DNA of 64,000 nt from Strigamia acuminata (Eukaryota; Arthropoda; Chilopoda; Geophilomorpha; Linotaeniidae): contig OX442314.1 of assembly GCA_949358305.1 (NCBI GenBank), forward strand, positions 9,107,060 through 9,171,059. Direction: 5' to 3'. The notes below the pieces were generated by a model, which did not search any database, was not told the DNA's origin, and saw only the letters and a list, made by a program, of their open reading frames with translations. Of this stretch, positions 21,734-32,534 are shown piece by piece. Each line of letters starts with the position of its first letter. Within the stretch, counting starts at the first letter, position 1. The translations under genes were made by a program, and so were the position numbers.

Positions 21734-22097
21734 AGTTTTGAAAATTCTTGAACTCAAATTGGCTAACGCAACCGATCCTGGATCCGAAACAAATGGATCC
21801 TCTAATTTATATGGATAGGAATTAGGTTTAATCAAAACCTCACTTCTAATGTATTCAATCAGCAATGGGTCTAGCTGCTCTCTTCCAGCCATATCAAAAT
21901 CATTCCACTTTCTTTTCAATTCTCTTGAAACACAACCTGAAAACAATCCATAACAAATCATCAAAAAAAAAGAATACACATAAATATGCATTTTCCATAC
22001 TAATATTTTGACTGACAATCCAAGAATACATCAAAATGGTAACAACAAGAAGAGGTATAAATGATACCAGTATTTTCTTCTTCATTAATTTGTGCAT
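21734..22097 (-). CDS. Star-like/FkbM gene B, first two exons only
   Basis: Exon 1a 22001-22097 (ATG at 22097) encodes a short basic N-terminus and one membrane helix (about ILVSFIPLLVVTILMYSWIV). Exon 1b 21734-21936 encodes the lumenal stem with the family signature LDPLLIEYIRSEVLIKPN. Splice joins are A|GTATGG to TTTTCAG|GT, and the exon ends ACT|GTAAGT. Exons 2 and 3 (methyltransferase-like fold) should lie to the left, as in gene D, but the gypsy copies and satellite occupy that side and they are not in the window. Intron 2 would exceed 21.7 kb if the gene is still whole. The two exons match gene D almost exactly at a constant offset of 38 bp plus 20 kb. Confidence 0.7.
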
Positions 22098-22486
22098 GAT
22101 TGATTATGTTTTTCCAGGAAAGATTCAGAGTTCTAGTATTCCTGTTTGTGTGCACATCCTGCTGTGTTTGGTTTGTCTGTTAGGTGTGGATAGTATTTTA
22201 TCTACATTTTATAGTCATTTTATTATGAAAATCTTTTAATATCCCACCATAAAATGCAGACTAGGATTGATGTTGATGAACTTGGATTTGCCTTTATTTG
22301 ACTTTCCCAGATATCAAGTGTCGACGGAGTGTACCGTTGACTAAAACCTAAAACCATTACTATACAAAATAAAATCACAACTAAATCTGTAAAATGTTGT
22401 CAAGGATTCAGGATAGAAGAAATGGCAACAGCGTATGGTGATGTTGGGAGCCTAAAATGAATTTTTTATTGCCTAAAATGACTTTG

Positions 22487-22624
22487 ACACGCTAGGTGCG
22501 ATGCGATTCGCGCCGCCTCGCAAAGCGATTTTGACGTCATCAAAAATGACGTTAGGTCACACCTGATTGGCTGCAATCAAAATCGCAGACCAAAAAGTAC
22601 GCGCCGCCATCGCTCCTAGTGTGT
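22487..22624. mobile_element. MITE-like inverted-repeat element with CRE palindrome
   Basis: 138 bp with imperfect terminal inverted repeats: ACACGCTAGGTGCGATG on the left against ACACACTAGGAGCGATG read from the right. The inside holds a perfect cAMP-response-type palindrome TGACGTCA (22532-22539) and a second AATGACGTTA. The same element is at 42525-42662, so it predates the block duplication. No target duplication is evident. It lies just downstream of gene A's stop. Confidence 0.55.
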
Positions 22625-22733
22625 CTCTAGCATAATAGTGAATCTTTTATTGTCAAATGTGAATTTTTTTGGACTAAAAAGGAAATTTTAAATACCGGTA
22701 TGGTTTTTTTTTGTGCAAAAATGAAAGAAAAAA

Positions 22734-25700
22734 TTAATATTTAACATTTTTCTTTTTGAAAATAAAATCGTATGTATTTTTTTCAATCGTGATGTAACCC
22801 CTTTGTTTCATGAAATCTTCTATTTCCTTTGGTTCGTTGCTGCTGTAATGTTCAACTGCTAAAACATTGATGTTGACGTTGTGAAAGGGAATTGTCTTCA
22901 ACACTGGCAACTCAATGCCTTCCACGTCCAGCACGAAGTAATCGATAGTCGTTAAATTGGCGGCGACCAACAAAGAATAAACGGGAAAACACTCAACCCG
23001 AAACGAAGTGGAAGTTGTTTCGTTTATCAATTTACTATTCATTCCGTTTGAACTCAAATTCATCTGTAAAACGCAACAATTTTCAATACCAACACAAATA
23101 TATTTCATCATGCATTCAAAGTTTCAGTTTTTGCTATTTTTAGTGTTTCTATAAAACCATCAACAAAAGCTGTAGACTGGTTTTCCAAGTGATTTATGCA
23201 ACCTGGTGTTGATTTTTAAAACCAAATTCAAAATGGCTCTCACAGAAGTAGGATCGGGTCAAACAGCCAAATAGTTCGCCAGGTTTTCGTCTTTGCTTTT
23301 GATGTTTATGGAAACACCAAAAAAACCATAGAAACAGAAACTTTGGATGCGCCTAAAATTTGATTATAGATGGCGTCGTCATTACTTCTTCTGACCGATT
23401 GTGAGGACTTAAGCAAGCCTCCATCAAATAGGATTTACGATTTGAAAGCAACAACTTGGAAAAGTGAATAGGATTCGGTTCCACGAGAAGTCCTGTCCAG
23501 CCTAGGAATCGTTCCAGATAAATAGTCATTGAAAGTGACTCCGGGTTAAATGCACCGGCTTCAAAAAATGTCCCATTGCGCTTCTGTTTGATAAAAATAA
23601 TTAAAATTAAAATTGACAAATTTAAAAAAAAATTACCAAATTCCAGCAAAAACTATCATTTTCCAACAAAAATGGCCAAATTGTTGATAAATTTCAGCAA
23701 AAATTGACAAATTCTTAATAAATTTAAACAAAAATTGTCAAATTCTTGATTAATTTCAACAAAAATTGCCAAATTCTTGATAAATTTAAACAAAAATTGT
23801 CAAATTCTTGATTAATTTCAACAAAAATTGCCAAATTCTTGATAAATTTCAACAAAAATTGCCAAATTCTTGATTAATTTCAACAAAAATTGCCAAATTC
23901 TTGATAAATTTAAACAAAAATTGTCAAATTCTTGATTAATTTCAACAAAAATTGCCAAATTCTTGATAAATTTCAACAAAAATTGCCAAATTCTTGATAA
24001 ATTTCAACAAAAATTACCAAATTCTTGATAAATTTCAACAAAAATTGCCAAATTCTTGATAAATTTCAACAAAAATTGCCAAATTCTTGATAAATTTTAA
24101 TAAAAATTGCCAATTTCCAAAGAATGACTTATGTAACGTTGCACGAGCAACTTGTATAAATGAAACACTCTTTAAACTTATTAAAACTACGGATGGAGTC
24201 GGATTCGGATCGAAGGTTGTTGTAAACTCAAAGAACGATGTGGACAAGGTTACATTTGAAAAGACAGTGAAAATTTATTCAAATTTTTAGGTATATAACA
24301 CAAAAGGATTAAGCTAATCCTTAAATTCCAAGAATACAGATCCGGGTCACAAGTGAGCTTTTTTCACTTGCGCCACGGTGTTAAAAGACACAATTAAACT
24401 GGTTCACTTTGGAAACCGCCAGTTTCCACAGTCCCCCCGTCCCGGCAGACTGGGACTTCGGTTTCCACTTCGAGGTTGCATAGTCTCTGGATGGGTCTTC
24501 GTAGACGTGTCCCGTTGGACATCTGGATTTCGCAGGAGCGAATCAAGCCGTCACGACCCTCCTTCACGGAGGTGATGCGTCCGAGCTTCCACGTAAGTCG
24601 CGGCCGGTTTTGGTCCTCGATGATCACGATGTCTCCCACGTTAAATTTCGTACGACTGGTGACGCCTCGGTGTTGGCGTAATTCGATTAAGTATTCCTTC
24701 GTCCAACGGTCCCAAAATCGTTGGATAAGCGTTTGTCGGTATTTCCACGCTCTTAAGATGTCATCTTTTGATCCCGGATTGGTGGAATATTTCGGTGCGG
24801 TCGGCAGAAATGAAATGCGTTTTCCTAAGAGAAAATGAGAGGGGGAAAGGGGTAATTCTTCAAGAGGAGTATCATAAACATAGGTTAATGGTCTGGAGTT
24901 CACAACAGCTTCAGCTTCTGCGAGTATGGTCACAAGTCCCTCATAATCAAGTGTGTTCTTCCCAATCGTTTTCTTTAGCGCCAATTTCACGGAACGCACC
25001 ATGCGCTCCCAAAAACCACCCCACCAAGGTGCAGTCTCAACAATATATTTCCATGTAATTTGTTTCTCCGTAATAAATCCTTGAAACTGTTCTTCTGGTA
25101 AATATTTCAAAAACAAATTAATTTCCTTGTCAGTCCTTTTAAACGTTTTGGCGTTATCGGAGTATATAGTTTTGGGAATTCCTCGCCGACAAATAAAACG
25201 CTTCACACAGTCAATAAACTTATCGGTACTCAAGTTGGAGAGCAATTCCAGGTGAACTGCACGCGTCACAGCACATGTAAACAGGGCAATATACACTTTG
25301 TTACCCAATTTGGTGTAGAGAGGACCCGCAAAATCGACTCCACATATTTTGAACGGTTCACTCGGCATAACACGATCAATGGGTAGCAACCCCCACTTTT
25401 CTTTGGCTAAACGTCCTTGTATTTTCCGACAGCAAACACACTTGTGGATGATTCCCTTGATTGTTTTTCTCGCACGGGCGATCCAGAATCTCTCTCGAAG
25501 TCCACTCAATGTGTCGGCCAGTCCACTGTGTAAAGCTCGTTCGTGTTCGCCTAAAACAATCAATTTCGTTATAAAATGTTCGTTTGGTAATAAAAAGGGT
25601 TCGCGTGTATTGCGGTCAAGTTCGGCAGATCCCCATCGGTGTGTGGCTGTCAACAACCCATTGTCGTCTAATATTGGCGCCAACTTCAAAATTGATGATG

Positions 25701-28700
25701 ATTTTTCAATTGGTTTTTGGTCAGTCAAACATCTAATTTCTCTCTGGAATCCCACTTGTTGTAAGTATTTCAGCCAATATCGTTCGCTCTGCTCGAGTTC
25801 CTCGTTTCTCAGCGGTTCTCCATCCCTGTTTTTCGTCTTCAGATTCGTAATATATCTAAAAACCCAAGCAGTAACTCTTTTTAGTTTTTTCCACGAGCTG
25901 AAACGGTTAAAATCAATGTCTGGTGTTGCTATTGCTGTCAGCGTCACGATCACGTCTTTTTCTTCATCTTCGTCGATTGGAACTGCTTTATCGTCTTCGT
26001 TTGGCCATCCGGATTCGTCGTCTGACAGCCATGTCGGTCCTTTCAGCCAGAATGGTTCCTCGGTGAGCTGCTTCACGTTTACTCCCCTCGTTACCAGGTC
26101 GGCCGGATTATCTTTCCCTGGGCAGTGGCGCCAATCGTCTCTCGATGTATTCTCGACAATTTCTCGTACACGATTGTACACGAATGTCGCTGGTCGGTTC
26201 TTGGTGTCGCGGATCCAGTGCAAAACTATCTTGGAATCGGTCCAAATTGTGAAATCTTCACACCCAAGAGTCGTTTTCAATGTTGGAATCAGTCTTGTTG
26301 CCAGTAGTGCGCCCATCAGTTCCAGCTTTGGTAATGTTAGTTCCTTTACAGGCGCCACTCTACACTTGGAAATGATAAAATCAATATTAACAGCATTTGT
26401 TTTGTCCAGAACTCGAGTGTAGGCTACTACGCCATACGCTCTCGGACTGGCATCACAGAAGATGTGAATCCTTTTCCTACAATTTCCTCCCCAATTTAAC
26501 AATTTGCGCTCTAAATTTAAATTTTCGAGGTAGGGTATCTGAACATACCAATTTTCCCATTTTATCTTCACATATTCTGGAATGACGTCATCCCACCCAA
26601 CATTTAATTTCCAAAGTTCCTGAAAAACAATTTTGGCAGTTATCACAAAAGGGTTTGCCATTCCCAACGGGTCAAAAATCATAGCGGTAATCCTTACAAT
26701 AAATCTTTTGGTGTATTTGGTCAAGTTAATCTCGTTAATCAATGCACTAATGTCTAATCCCAATTTATCTAACTCAATATCCCAAACTACCCCCAAAACC
26801 TTAGTTTTCTTTTGAAAAACTGTCACGTCACAATCTGGGTCATCTCGTATAATTTTCTCTTGTAATTTCACATCATTCGACTTCCATTTGGTTAATTTCA
26901 TGTTCGCGGCTTGCAAAATCTCACGACTCTCATCATAAATTTGAATTAACTTGTTCGAATTGTCAATACTTGTTACAAAATCGTCTACATACAAGTCTTC
27001 TTTCAGCTTGTCGCATGTGTCCGGGTATTGGTCTTCAAACTTGTCGACGTGTTCTTTTACTGTTGCATTTAGTAAAAATGGACTGGGTCCTGTCCCAAAT
27101 GGAACTCGAGTTTGGCGCAATTCAATTAGTTTTACCTACTCTTCACCGTTCCACCCGTCCTCAATCCAATAAAGTCGTGTGACGTCTCGTTCGTCCGTCT
27201 TGAGATGTATTCGATGGAAGGCTTTCTCGATGTCGCCGATTGCGCCGTATTTGCCGGTTCGGAACTTCAAAACAATGTTTATTAGATGAGGTAACATATT
27301 CGGCCCCTTACTCAGACAGTCGTTTAGCGATAAACATCCTTTTGCGTGCGACGACGCGTCATACACAATTCTTAGCTTTGTTGTGGCTCGAGTTTCGTCA
27401 ATTACTGGTCGATGAGGGATATAATACGGGTTGTCTGGTTTCGAGTTCTTCGGAACTTTTTCCAAGATTCCGGAGGCGAGTTGTTCGTCGATCACTTTTT
27501 TATAGTCTAAATATAACTTGGGATTTTTTCGAAAACGGTTAATTAAACTCCACAAACGCTTTTTTGCAACATCTCGATTGTCGCTCAATTCCTTGCGATC
27601 AATCTTCCACGGGAATCCCACTTCGTAATGGTCATCTACCCACTCGATCTGCTCTTTGAATCGTTTCAACGTGTCCACTTCATCGATTCCCGGTTCCATA
27701 GTCTCGTGGCGAATCCCAATCGATTCCAAGTTCCAGAATTTTTCTAAAAGTTCATTTGTATTATCGGCAACTAAAATCTTGTTTACCCGCACTAAAGACG
27801 ACACGGTTGTTTCAGTCTCTCCGGTTGAGCCGTGCAACGTCCATCCAAATATGGTTTCGATTGCCATGAGATTTTCATCGATGCGTTGCTGTTTTCCCGT
27901 TGTAACTCTCCAAAAGTTGTCGACGCCAATTAAGATGGAAACGCCGTCGTCCCTGTGAACGCTGTTGTCGTAAGCCAGTTTGATGTTGTATTTCTTCAGT
28001 TTTTCCAATACTCGTTCGTCAGGTTTTCCTCGTAATGTCGGAGTTATCCAGGGCGACTCAAGCGCTTTGATTTCTAAATTGCAATTTCTATTTTCACAGT
28101 TATTCAAACTTAACTTCACCTGTTTCCGTTTGGCAATTGTTGGTTCAGTAGATCCGAAAGTCAAGAGGGCGATTGACTGCTCACCAATCTTCTCTAGTTG
28201 CAGTTCTCTCGACAGTTTTTCAGTTATAAAGCTTCTTTGGGATCCCCCATCCAAGAAGCATTGGACTCTTCTCTTCTCGTTGCTCCCGTTGGCCTCCAAC
28301 ACGACGACCTGCAGGAACATCACGGTTTCCGTATTTGTTGATTCTTGAACGGCCGAAGTCAAAGTTGTTTCTGTCTTCTTGTTGTCTTCCTTATCGCACA
28401 AGTACGTGTGATGTTTCTGCTCGCATTTCCTACATTTAAATCGGGTATTACATTGACGAGCTTGGTGATTTTCTTTTAGACATCTGTAGCAGCGACGCGC
28501 TTTGAAACACGCTTCTTTCCGCTTTTCGACCGTCAATGGACAGTCCGGGCTCTTGTGGTCTTCCTTTTCGCAAAATGTGCATTTGTAAACGATGTTGGAA
28601 AGGGCTGAAGCGGAACTGTGATTATTAGATTTGTAATTGGTTTTCTTCACCTCTTCTTTTTTGGTATTCGGGACTTCCGTCGATTCTTGCTGTGGTTTAC

Positions 28701-30447
28701 TGGTTTTATCGGCGGCTTCCGTACGTTCGCGCATCGCTACTTCGAATCTAAAAAAGTCCAAAAATTCTTTAACAACCCAAGGCGCATCTCCTCGTGGACG
28801 TGCAAAATCATGTTGTATGCTGGTTGGCACAGCACGCGCGAGAATTGGGCATAACAATGGGCCAAAGGTTTCCGCCGGTACTCCGAGGTTTTCGAGGCTT
28901 TTAACATGCAGGTCGCAGAAATCATAGAGTCTCCGTAGGGCCGCCACATCTTCTACTCGTTTCACGGATGGCATTTCGAGCAGCTTGGCCATGTGCGCAC
29001 CGACAATTTGTTCCTTGCGACCAAATCGATTTGTGAGGAGAGAAATGGCAGTGTCGTAATTTAACTCGGTTACAGTCAGTCCGCTGATTGCGTTCGCTGC
29101 AAGACCTTCAACTAACGAGCGTAGGTACACAAATTTGGCGGTTTTGGGCAACGCCGTATTATTGTGCACACTCAACTCAAAATCAGACCAGAAGCCCGTC
29201 CAGGTTTCCGGCGTGCCTTTAAACTTGGCGACCTCGAGCTTCGGCAGTTTCATCACTGCGCATTGTGGTTGGACTGGATTTGGGTTTTGCACAGGTGGAA
29301 CGAAAAGAGGGTTAACTGGTGGTATATTCACGAGTGGTACTTGCGGTGGTTGTTGTGGTGGTGTTTGTTTCATTTGCGCGAGTTCTTTCAAGGCGACTTC
29401 GAGTGTGATTCGGGCGGCGGTCATCTCGTCTTGTAGTTCTTCCGCTTCGAATTCGTCTTGGTCCACCTCGTTCACGTCGGTGATCCCGTCGGCGATTATT
29501 GTGTCCAGTTTATCGATTTTCAAACGTTTTGTGATTAGTTGGGCTTGTATGCATAATAATCGTACCTCGTTGAGGGGATCCTCGGCCATTTCTTTTTTCA
29601 GTCTTTCAAAAAGCGCACGCACGCTTCCTCTTTGTGTTTCCCTTTGTGCACGACTTTTTGCCAAATCGTCCATTTTCGCGTTATGGTTCGTTTTCAAAAA
29701 TGTTTCCCGGGTTTCGGCACCATGTAACGTTGCACGAGCAACTTGTATAAATGAAACACTCTTTAAACTTATTAAAACTACGGATGGAGTCGGATTCGGA
29801 TCGAAGGTTGTTGTAAACTCAAAGAACGATGTGGACAAGGTTACATTTGAAAAGACAGTGAAAATTTATTCAAATTTTTAGGTATATAACACAAAAGGAT
29901 TAAGCTAATCCTTAAATTCCAAGAATACAGATCCGGGTCACAAGTGAGCTTTTTTCACTTGCGCCACGGTGTTAAAAGACACAATTAAACTGGTTCACTT
30001 TGGAAACCGCCAGTTTCCACAACTTACCATTTTGAATATATTCTGACATTGCTTGGCCAACTCAAGTGATCTTCCATTCAACACAAATGGATCCATTAAA
30101 TTATATGGAGAAGTATTAGGTTTAATCAAAACCTCACTTCTAATATACTGAATTAGCAGTGGGTCCAACTGCTTTCTTCCTGATATATTAAAAAAATCCC
30201 ATTGTATCTTCCAAACCTTTGAAACCTTTGAAGCAGGAGCTGAAAACAACCCAAAAAATTTCCAGCAAACAACAACAACACGAATTTTTCTTTCCATACT
30301 TATATTTTCGTCGACAATCCAAGAATATAACGCAATGGCAACAAGAATAAGAGGTGATGATACTAGCACTATTGTTTTGATTGTTTTGCACACACCTTTT
30401 CGCTTTACCTGAGCTAAAAGGTAAGATTGATTATTGTGTTTTTCCAT
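22734..30447 (-). CDS. Star-like type II membrane protein with FkbM methyltransferase-like fold, gene A
   Basis: Four exons, 295 residues: 30300-30447, 30028-30239, 23386-23583 and 22734-23063. All phases agree (148, 212, 198 and 330 nt). Residues 1-24 are basic and cytosolic. About 25-45 are a membrane helix (TIVLVSSPLILVAIALYSWIV). A stem carries LDPLLIQYIRSEVLIKPN. Exon 2 carries the cofactor-site-like motif FFEAGA..PES and LLVEPNP. Exon 3 carries IDYFVLDVEG and LPVLKTIPF, typical of FkbM-family methyltransferases and of Drosophila Star. Star assists EGF-receptor ligand trafficking, but enzymatic activity is unproven and function here is inference. Intron 2 holds a 31-bp minisatellite and a 5.9-kb BEL element that landed on the splice donor, which its target duplication preserves. 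The frame is intact. Confidence 0.75.
23645..24118. repeat. 31-bp minisatellite in intron 2 of gene A
   Basis: About 14 units with the core AAATTCTTGATAAATTT plus CAACAAAAATTGCC, period 31 bp, with small changes between units. A shorter version (about 9 units) is at 43690-43975 in gene C. Confidence 0.9.
24132..24430 (-). repeat. 3' LTR of the BEL element
   Basis: 299 bp, TG..CA ends, identical by eye to 29723-30021. The polyprotein frame ends about 12 codons inside it (24394). Confidence 0.95.
24394..29673 (-). pseudogene. gag-pol: BEL gag-pol with an in-frame TAG in reverse transcriptase
   Basis: The first ATG outside the LTR is at 29673. The frame is open for 845 codons, stops at TAG (27136-27138), and continues in the same frame for 913 residues. 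Order: DUF1759-type gag; zinc knuckles CTFC..H..C, CYRC..H..C and a third CRKC; aspartic protease LDGGSQRSF; RT with YVDD (in the second part); Peptidase_A17-type region (FCDASPRAYG); integrase zinc domain (H..H..CVCC); integrase core VDFAG / YSDNA / WWGGFWERMV; and DUF5641-type C-terminus. The stop falls inside RT, not at a gag-pol border, so an inactivating point mutation is more likely than programmed readthrough. Confidence 0.9.
29705..29722 (-). other. Primer binding site of the BEL element, tRNA-Phe type
   Basis: On the minus strand TGGTGCCGAAACCCGGGA directly follows the 5' LTR with no spacer. Identical to the primer site of gypsy family A. Confidence 0.85.
29723..30021 (-). repeat. 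5' LTR of the BEL element
   Basis: 299 bp, begins TGTGGAAACTGG on the minus strand and ends ..CGTTACA. Followed (plus coordinates) by ACTTA at 30022-30026. Confidence 0.95.
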
Positions 30448-30822
30448 GTTTTCACACTATCCGTATTCCTGTCTGTGTGCACATCCTGATATAGTTGGTT
30501 TGGATAATATTTCATCTATATTTTATAGTCATTTTATTATGAGTCTTTCCAGGCTTACTTTTAATATCCCTGAGTAAAATGCAGAGTCAATGTTAACACA
30601 GAATAAAACATAATGGTCGTGGGACAACCGGACAAGGCCCACTTATCTTGCCATGTTATATGTACCACGGAAAGGTCAATTGACTCTGATCGTTAATAGA
30701 TCCGAATAAGGGTCAGCTGACTCTAATCACAAGTTTTATTGGCTTTGGATGTTTATTAATTAATAAACCTTTATCCAGAGAAGGCAAAGTCTTACGAGAG
30801 TCGTTCTCGTCACGTTCTTAGC

Positions 30823-30882
<60 letters not shown>

Positions 30883-31209
30883 TCGCACTCCAAAGGAGTA
30901 AAAAGAAATGAGATACAAGTGAGGTAGGTTAGGTTTATCTTAGTTAACGGCTAGTAATATGGTAATATTATCTGCCAAAGGAAGAATCGTCACACATCAT
31001 AAATAAGTCATGTTTTAATATAGTTTTTATTGAGATTATTCTAAAGTTAAAGAATAAATAATTCGTGTGTTTTGAGAATTTCAAGTGTCATTCTTGAACA
31101 TTCTCACATTGTAATAGTTTTAATAATTAGTAAGTTAGTTTAGTACTTTAGTATTGAAAAGTCCCGTCATGGCAACCGTCTGTAACCTTAGTTTTAGTTT
31201 AAGATTAAT
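30448..31209. repeat. Spacer between genes F and A with (ATTT)n microsatellite
   Basis: Upstream region of gene A and downstream region of pseudogene F. It holds a pure (TTTA)n run at about 30824-30882. The flanks match 44403-45934 in block 2, where a nested MITE insertion occupies the corresponding place. No gene seen. Confidence 0.75.
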
Positions 31210-31629
31210 TTAATGAAGATTCAGGTTTACAACTGTCTTTATGAAAAGGAAATCATGTTTATTTTTTTCCAGTGTGATGTAATCGTTTTTATGCATGAAA
31301 TCTTCTATTTCTTTGGGTTTTTTGTTGTTGTAATGATCAACTACAAAAACATTGATGTTGATTTTATGAAAGGGAATTGTCTTCAGCACCTGCAACTCAT
31401 ATCCTTCCACGTCCAGCACGAAGTAGTCGATATTGGTTAAATTAGCGGCGAACAACAAGGAATAAACGGGAAAACAGTCAGCCAGAAACGTACTAAAAGA
31501 TTTCTTTTTTACCAATTTACTGTGCAATCCGTTTGAACTCAAAGGCATCTGTAAAACGCAACGATTTTCAACACCAACACAAAATATTTCATCATGCATT
31601 CAAAGTTTCAGTTTCCGCTATTTTCAGTA

Positions 31630-31784
31630 GCTGCATTCAAAAATTAAAATATTTTGTTTTACTTCAATTTTAAAACCAAAATGACATCGTTTCATGTCCT
31701 ATTTATTAAATTAAACTATATTAATTATTTATTTCTAATTCTAATTATATATGTATAATAAATTTATATATTTTTGAATGCAGC
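31630..31784. mobile_element. TA-flanked MITE, family GCTGCATTC, copy in block 1
   Basis: 155 bp, terminal inverted repeat GCTGCATTCAAAAA, flanked by TA (31628-31629 and 31785-31786). The paralogous empty site is ..TTTTAGTGTTTC in gene A. Tc1/mariner-type target. Also at 46355-46509 and 54031-54165. Confidence 0.85.
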
Positions 31785-31886
31785 TAGTGTTTCTGTAAAC
31801 AGAATGAACGCTAATAACAGCCAACAAAAGGTGCAAAAACAGAAAGCAGAACTAGAGTGATTTTCCAAGTGATTTCTCCAACCTGG

Positions 31887-32021
31887 CAGTGCTGGACTGG
31901 CTCGGCGGGTTACCGGGAGTTTCCCGGTGGCCCATGGCTGCTGTGGCCTGTCCCGACTTCATTAATTGTGGCCCAGACACCTAGATTTCCCGGCAATAAA
32001 TTTGTTCCCAGTCCAGCCCTG
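31887..32021. mobile_element. hAT-type MITE, 135 bp, block 1
   Basis: Ends CAGTGCTGGACTGG and CCAGTCCAGCCCTG are inverted repeats. The 8-bp target duplication CAACCTGG is at 31879-31886 and 32022-32029. The single CAACCTGG in gene A (23199-23206) is the empty site. Orthologous copy at 46612-46746, so it inserted before the block duplication but after the A/F gene split. Confidence 0.9.
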
Positions 32022-32534
32022 CAACCTGGTGTTGAGTTTCACAATCAAATACAAAATGGCTCCCACAGAAAATGGATGCCGGTGGCATATATTTTTTTCT
32101 ACAACGACACTACTGATCATCCGCCCATTACTGATCGCCACCGCTGCACCAGACATTGTAAGCGATCAATGCCTTTTCCCACTCATACCTGTGTCTTGTA
32201 CGCAAGGAGGTTTGTAATTTAGAATTTTAATATTAATCCCCTCCCACAAATAACCGAACCTAACCTAACCTAACACTCATGGTCTTCGCCAAGGTAACCC
32301 GGAGACTGGTTATCCTGGTGTGGGACACATACTCACGTATAATGACAAGAGACTCCATATTGCTGGTTGTTGGCCTTTAATATCGTTGTCTAGGGGTTGG
32401 AGAAACCCGTCACCTGTTGCAGGGGTGCCAGTTAGGCACGCCGCACCGGCAACCGACCTGTCACACACAGGGCATGAGCCCCATGGGTGACGTGGTCGGT
32501 TCAACATAACATTCATGTCGTACTTACCTACGAT

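Larger units (their letters stand above)
24132..30021 (-). mobile_element. BEL/Pao LTR retrotransposon
   Basis: 5890 bp with 299-bp LTRs at 29723-30021 (5') and 24132-24430 (3') that I read as identical, and a 5-bp target duplication ACTTA (24127-24131 and 30022-30026). The primer site (29705-29722) touches the 5' LTR and matches tRNA-Phe. The purine tract is at 24431-24441 (CGGGACGGGGGGAC on the minus strand). The homologous site in gene C (43979-43983) is empty, which confirms both ends. The insertion is recent, but the single gag-pol frame has an in-frame stop. Confidence 0.97.

Noticed and set aside
25349-26422. 357-codon plus-strand open frame
   Set aside because: Antisense to BEL pol; no recognisable domain.
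29135-29881. 248-codon plus-strand open frame
   Set aside because: Antisense to BEL gag and running into the LTR; serine-rich composition typical of a shadow frame.
31857-32222. 121-codon open frame
   Set aside because: Crosses the borders of a hAT MITE and a TIR element; composite of unrelated repeats.
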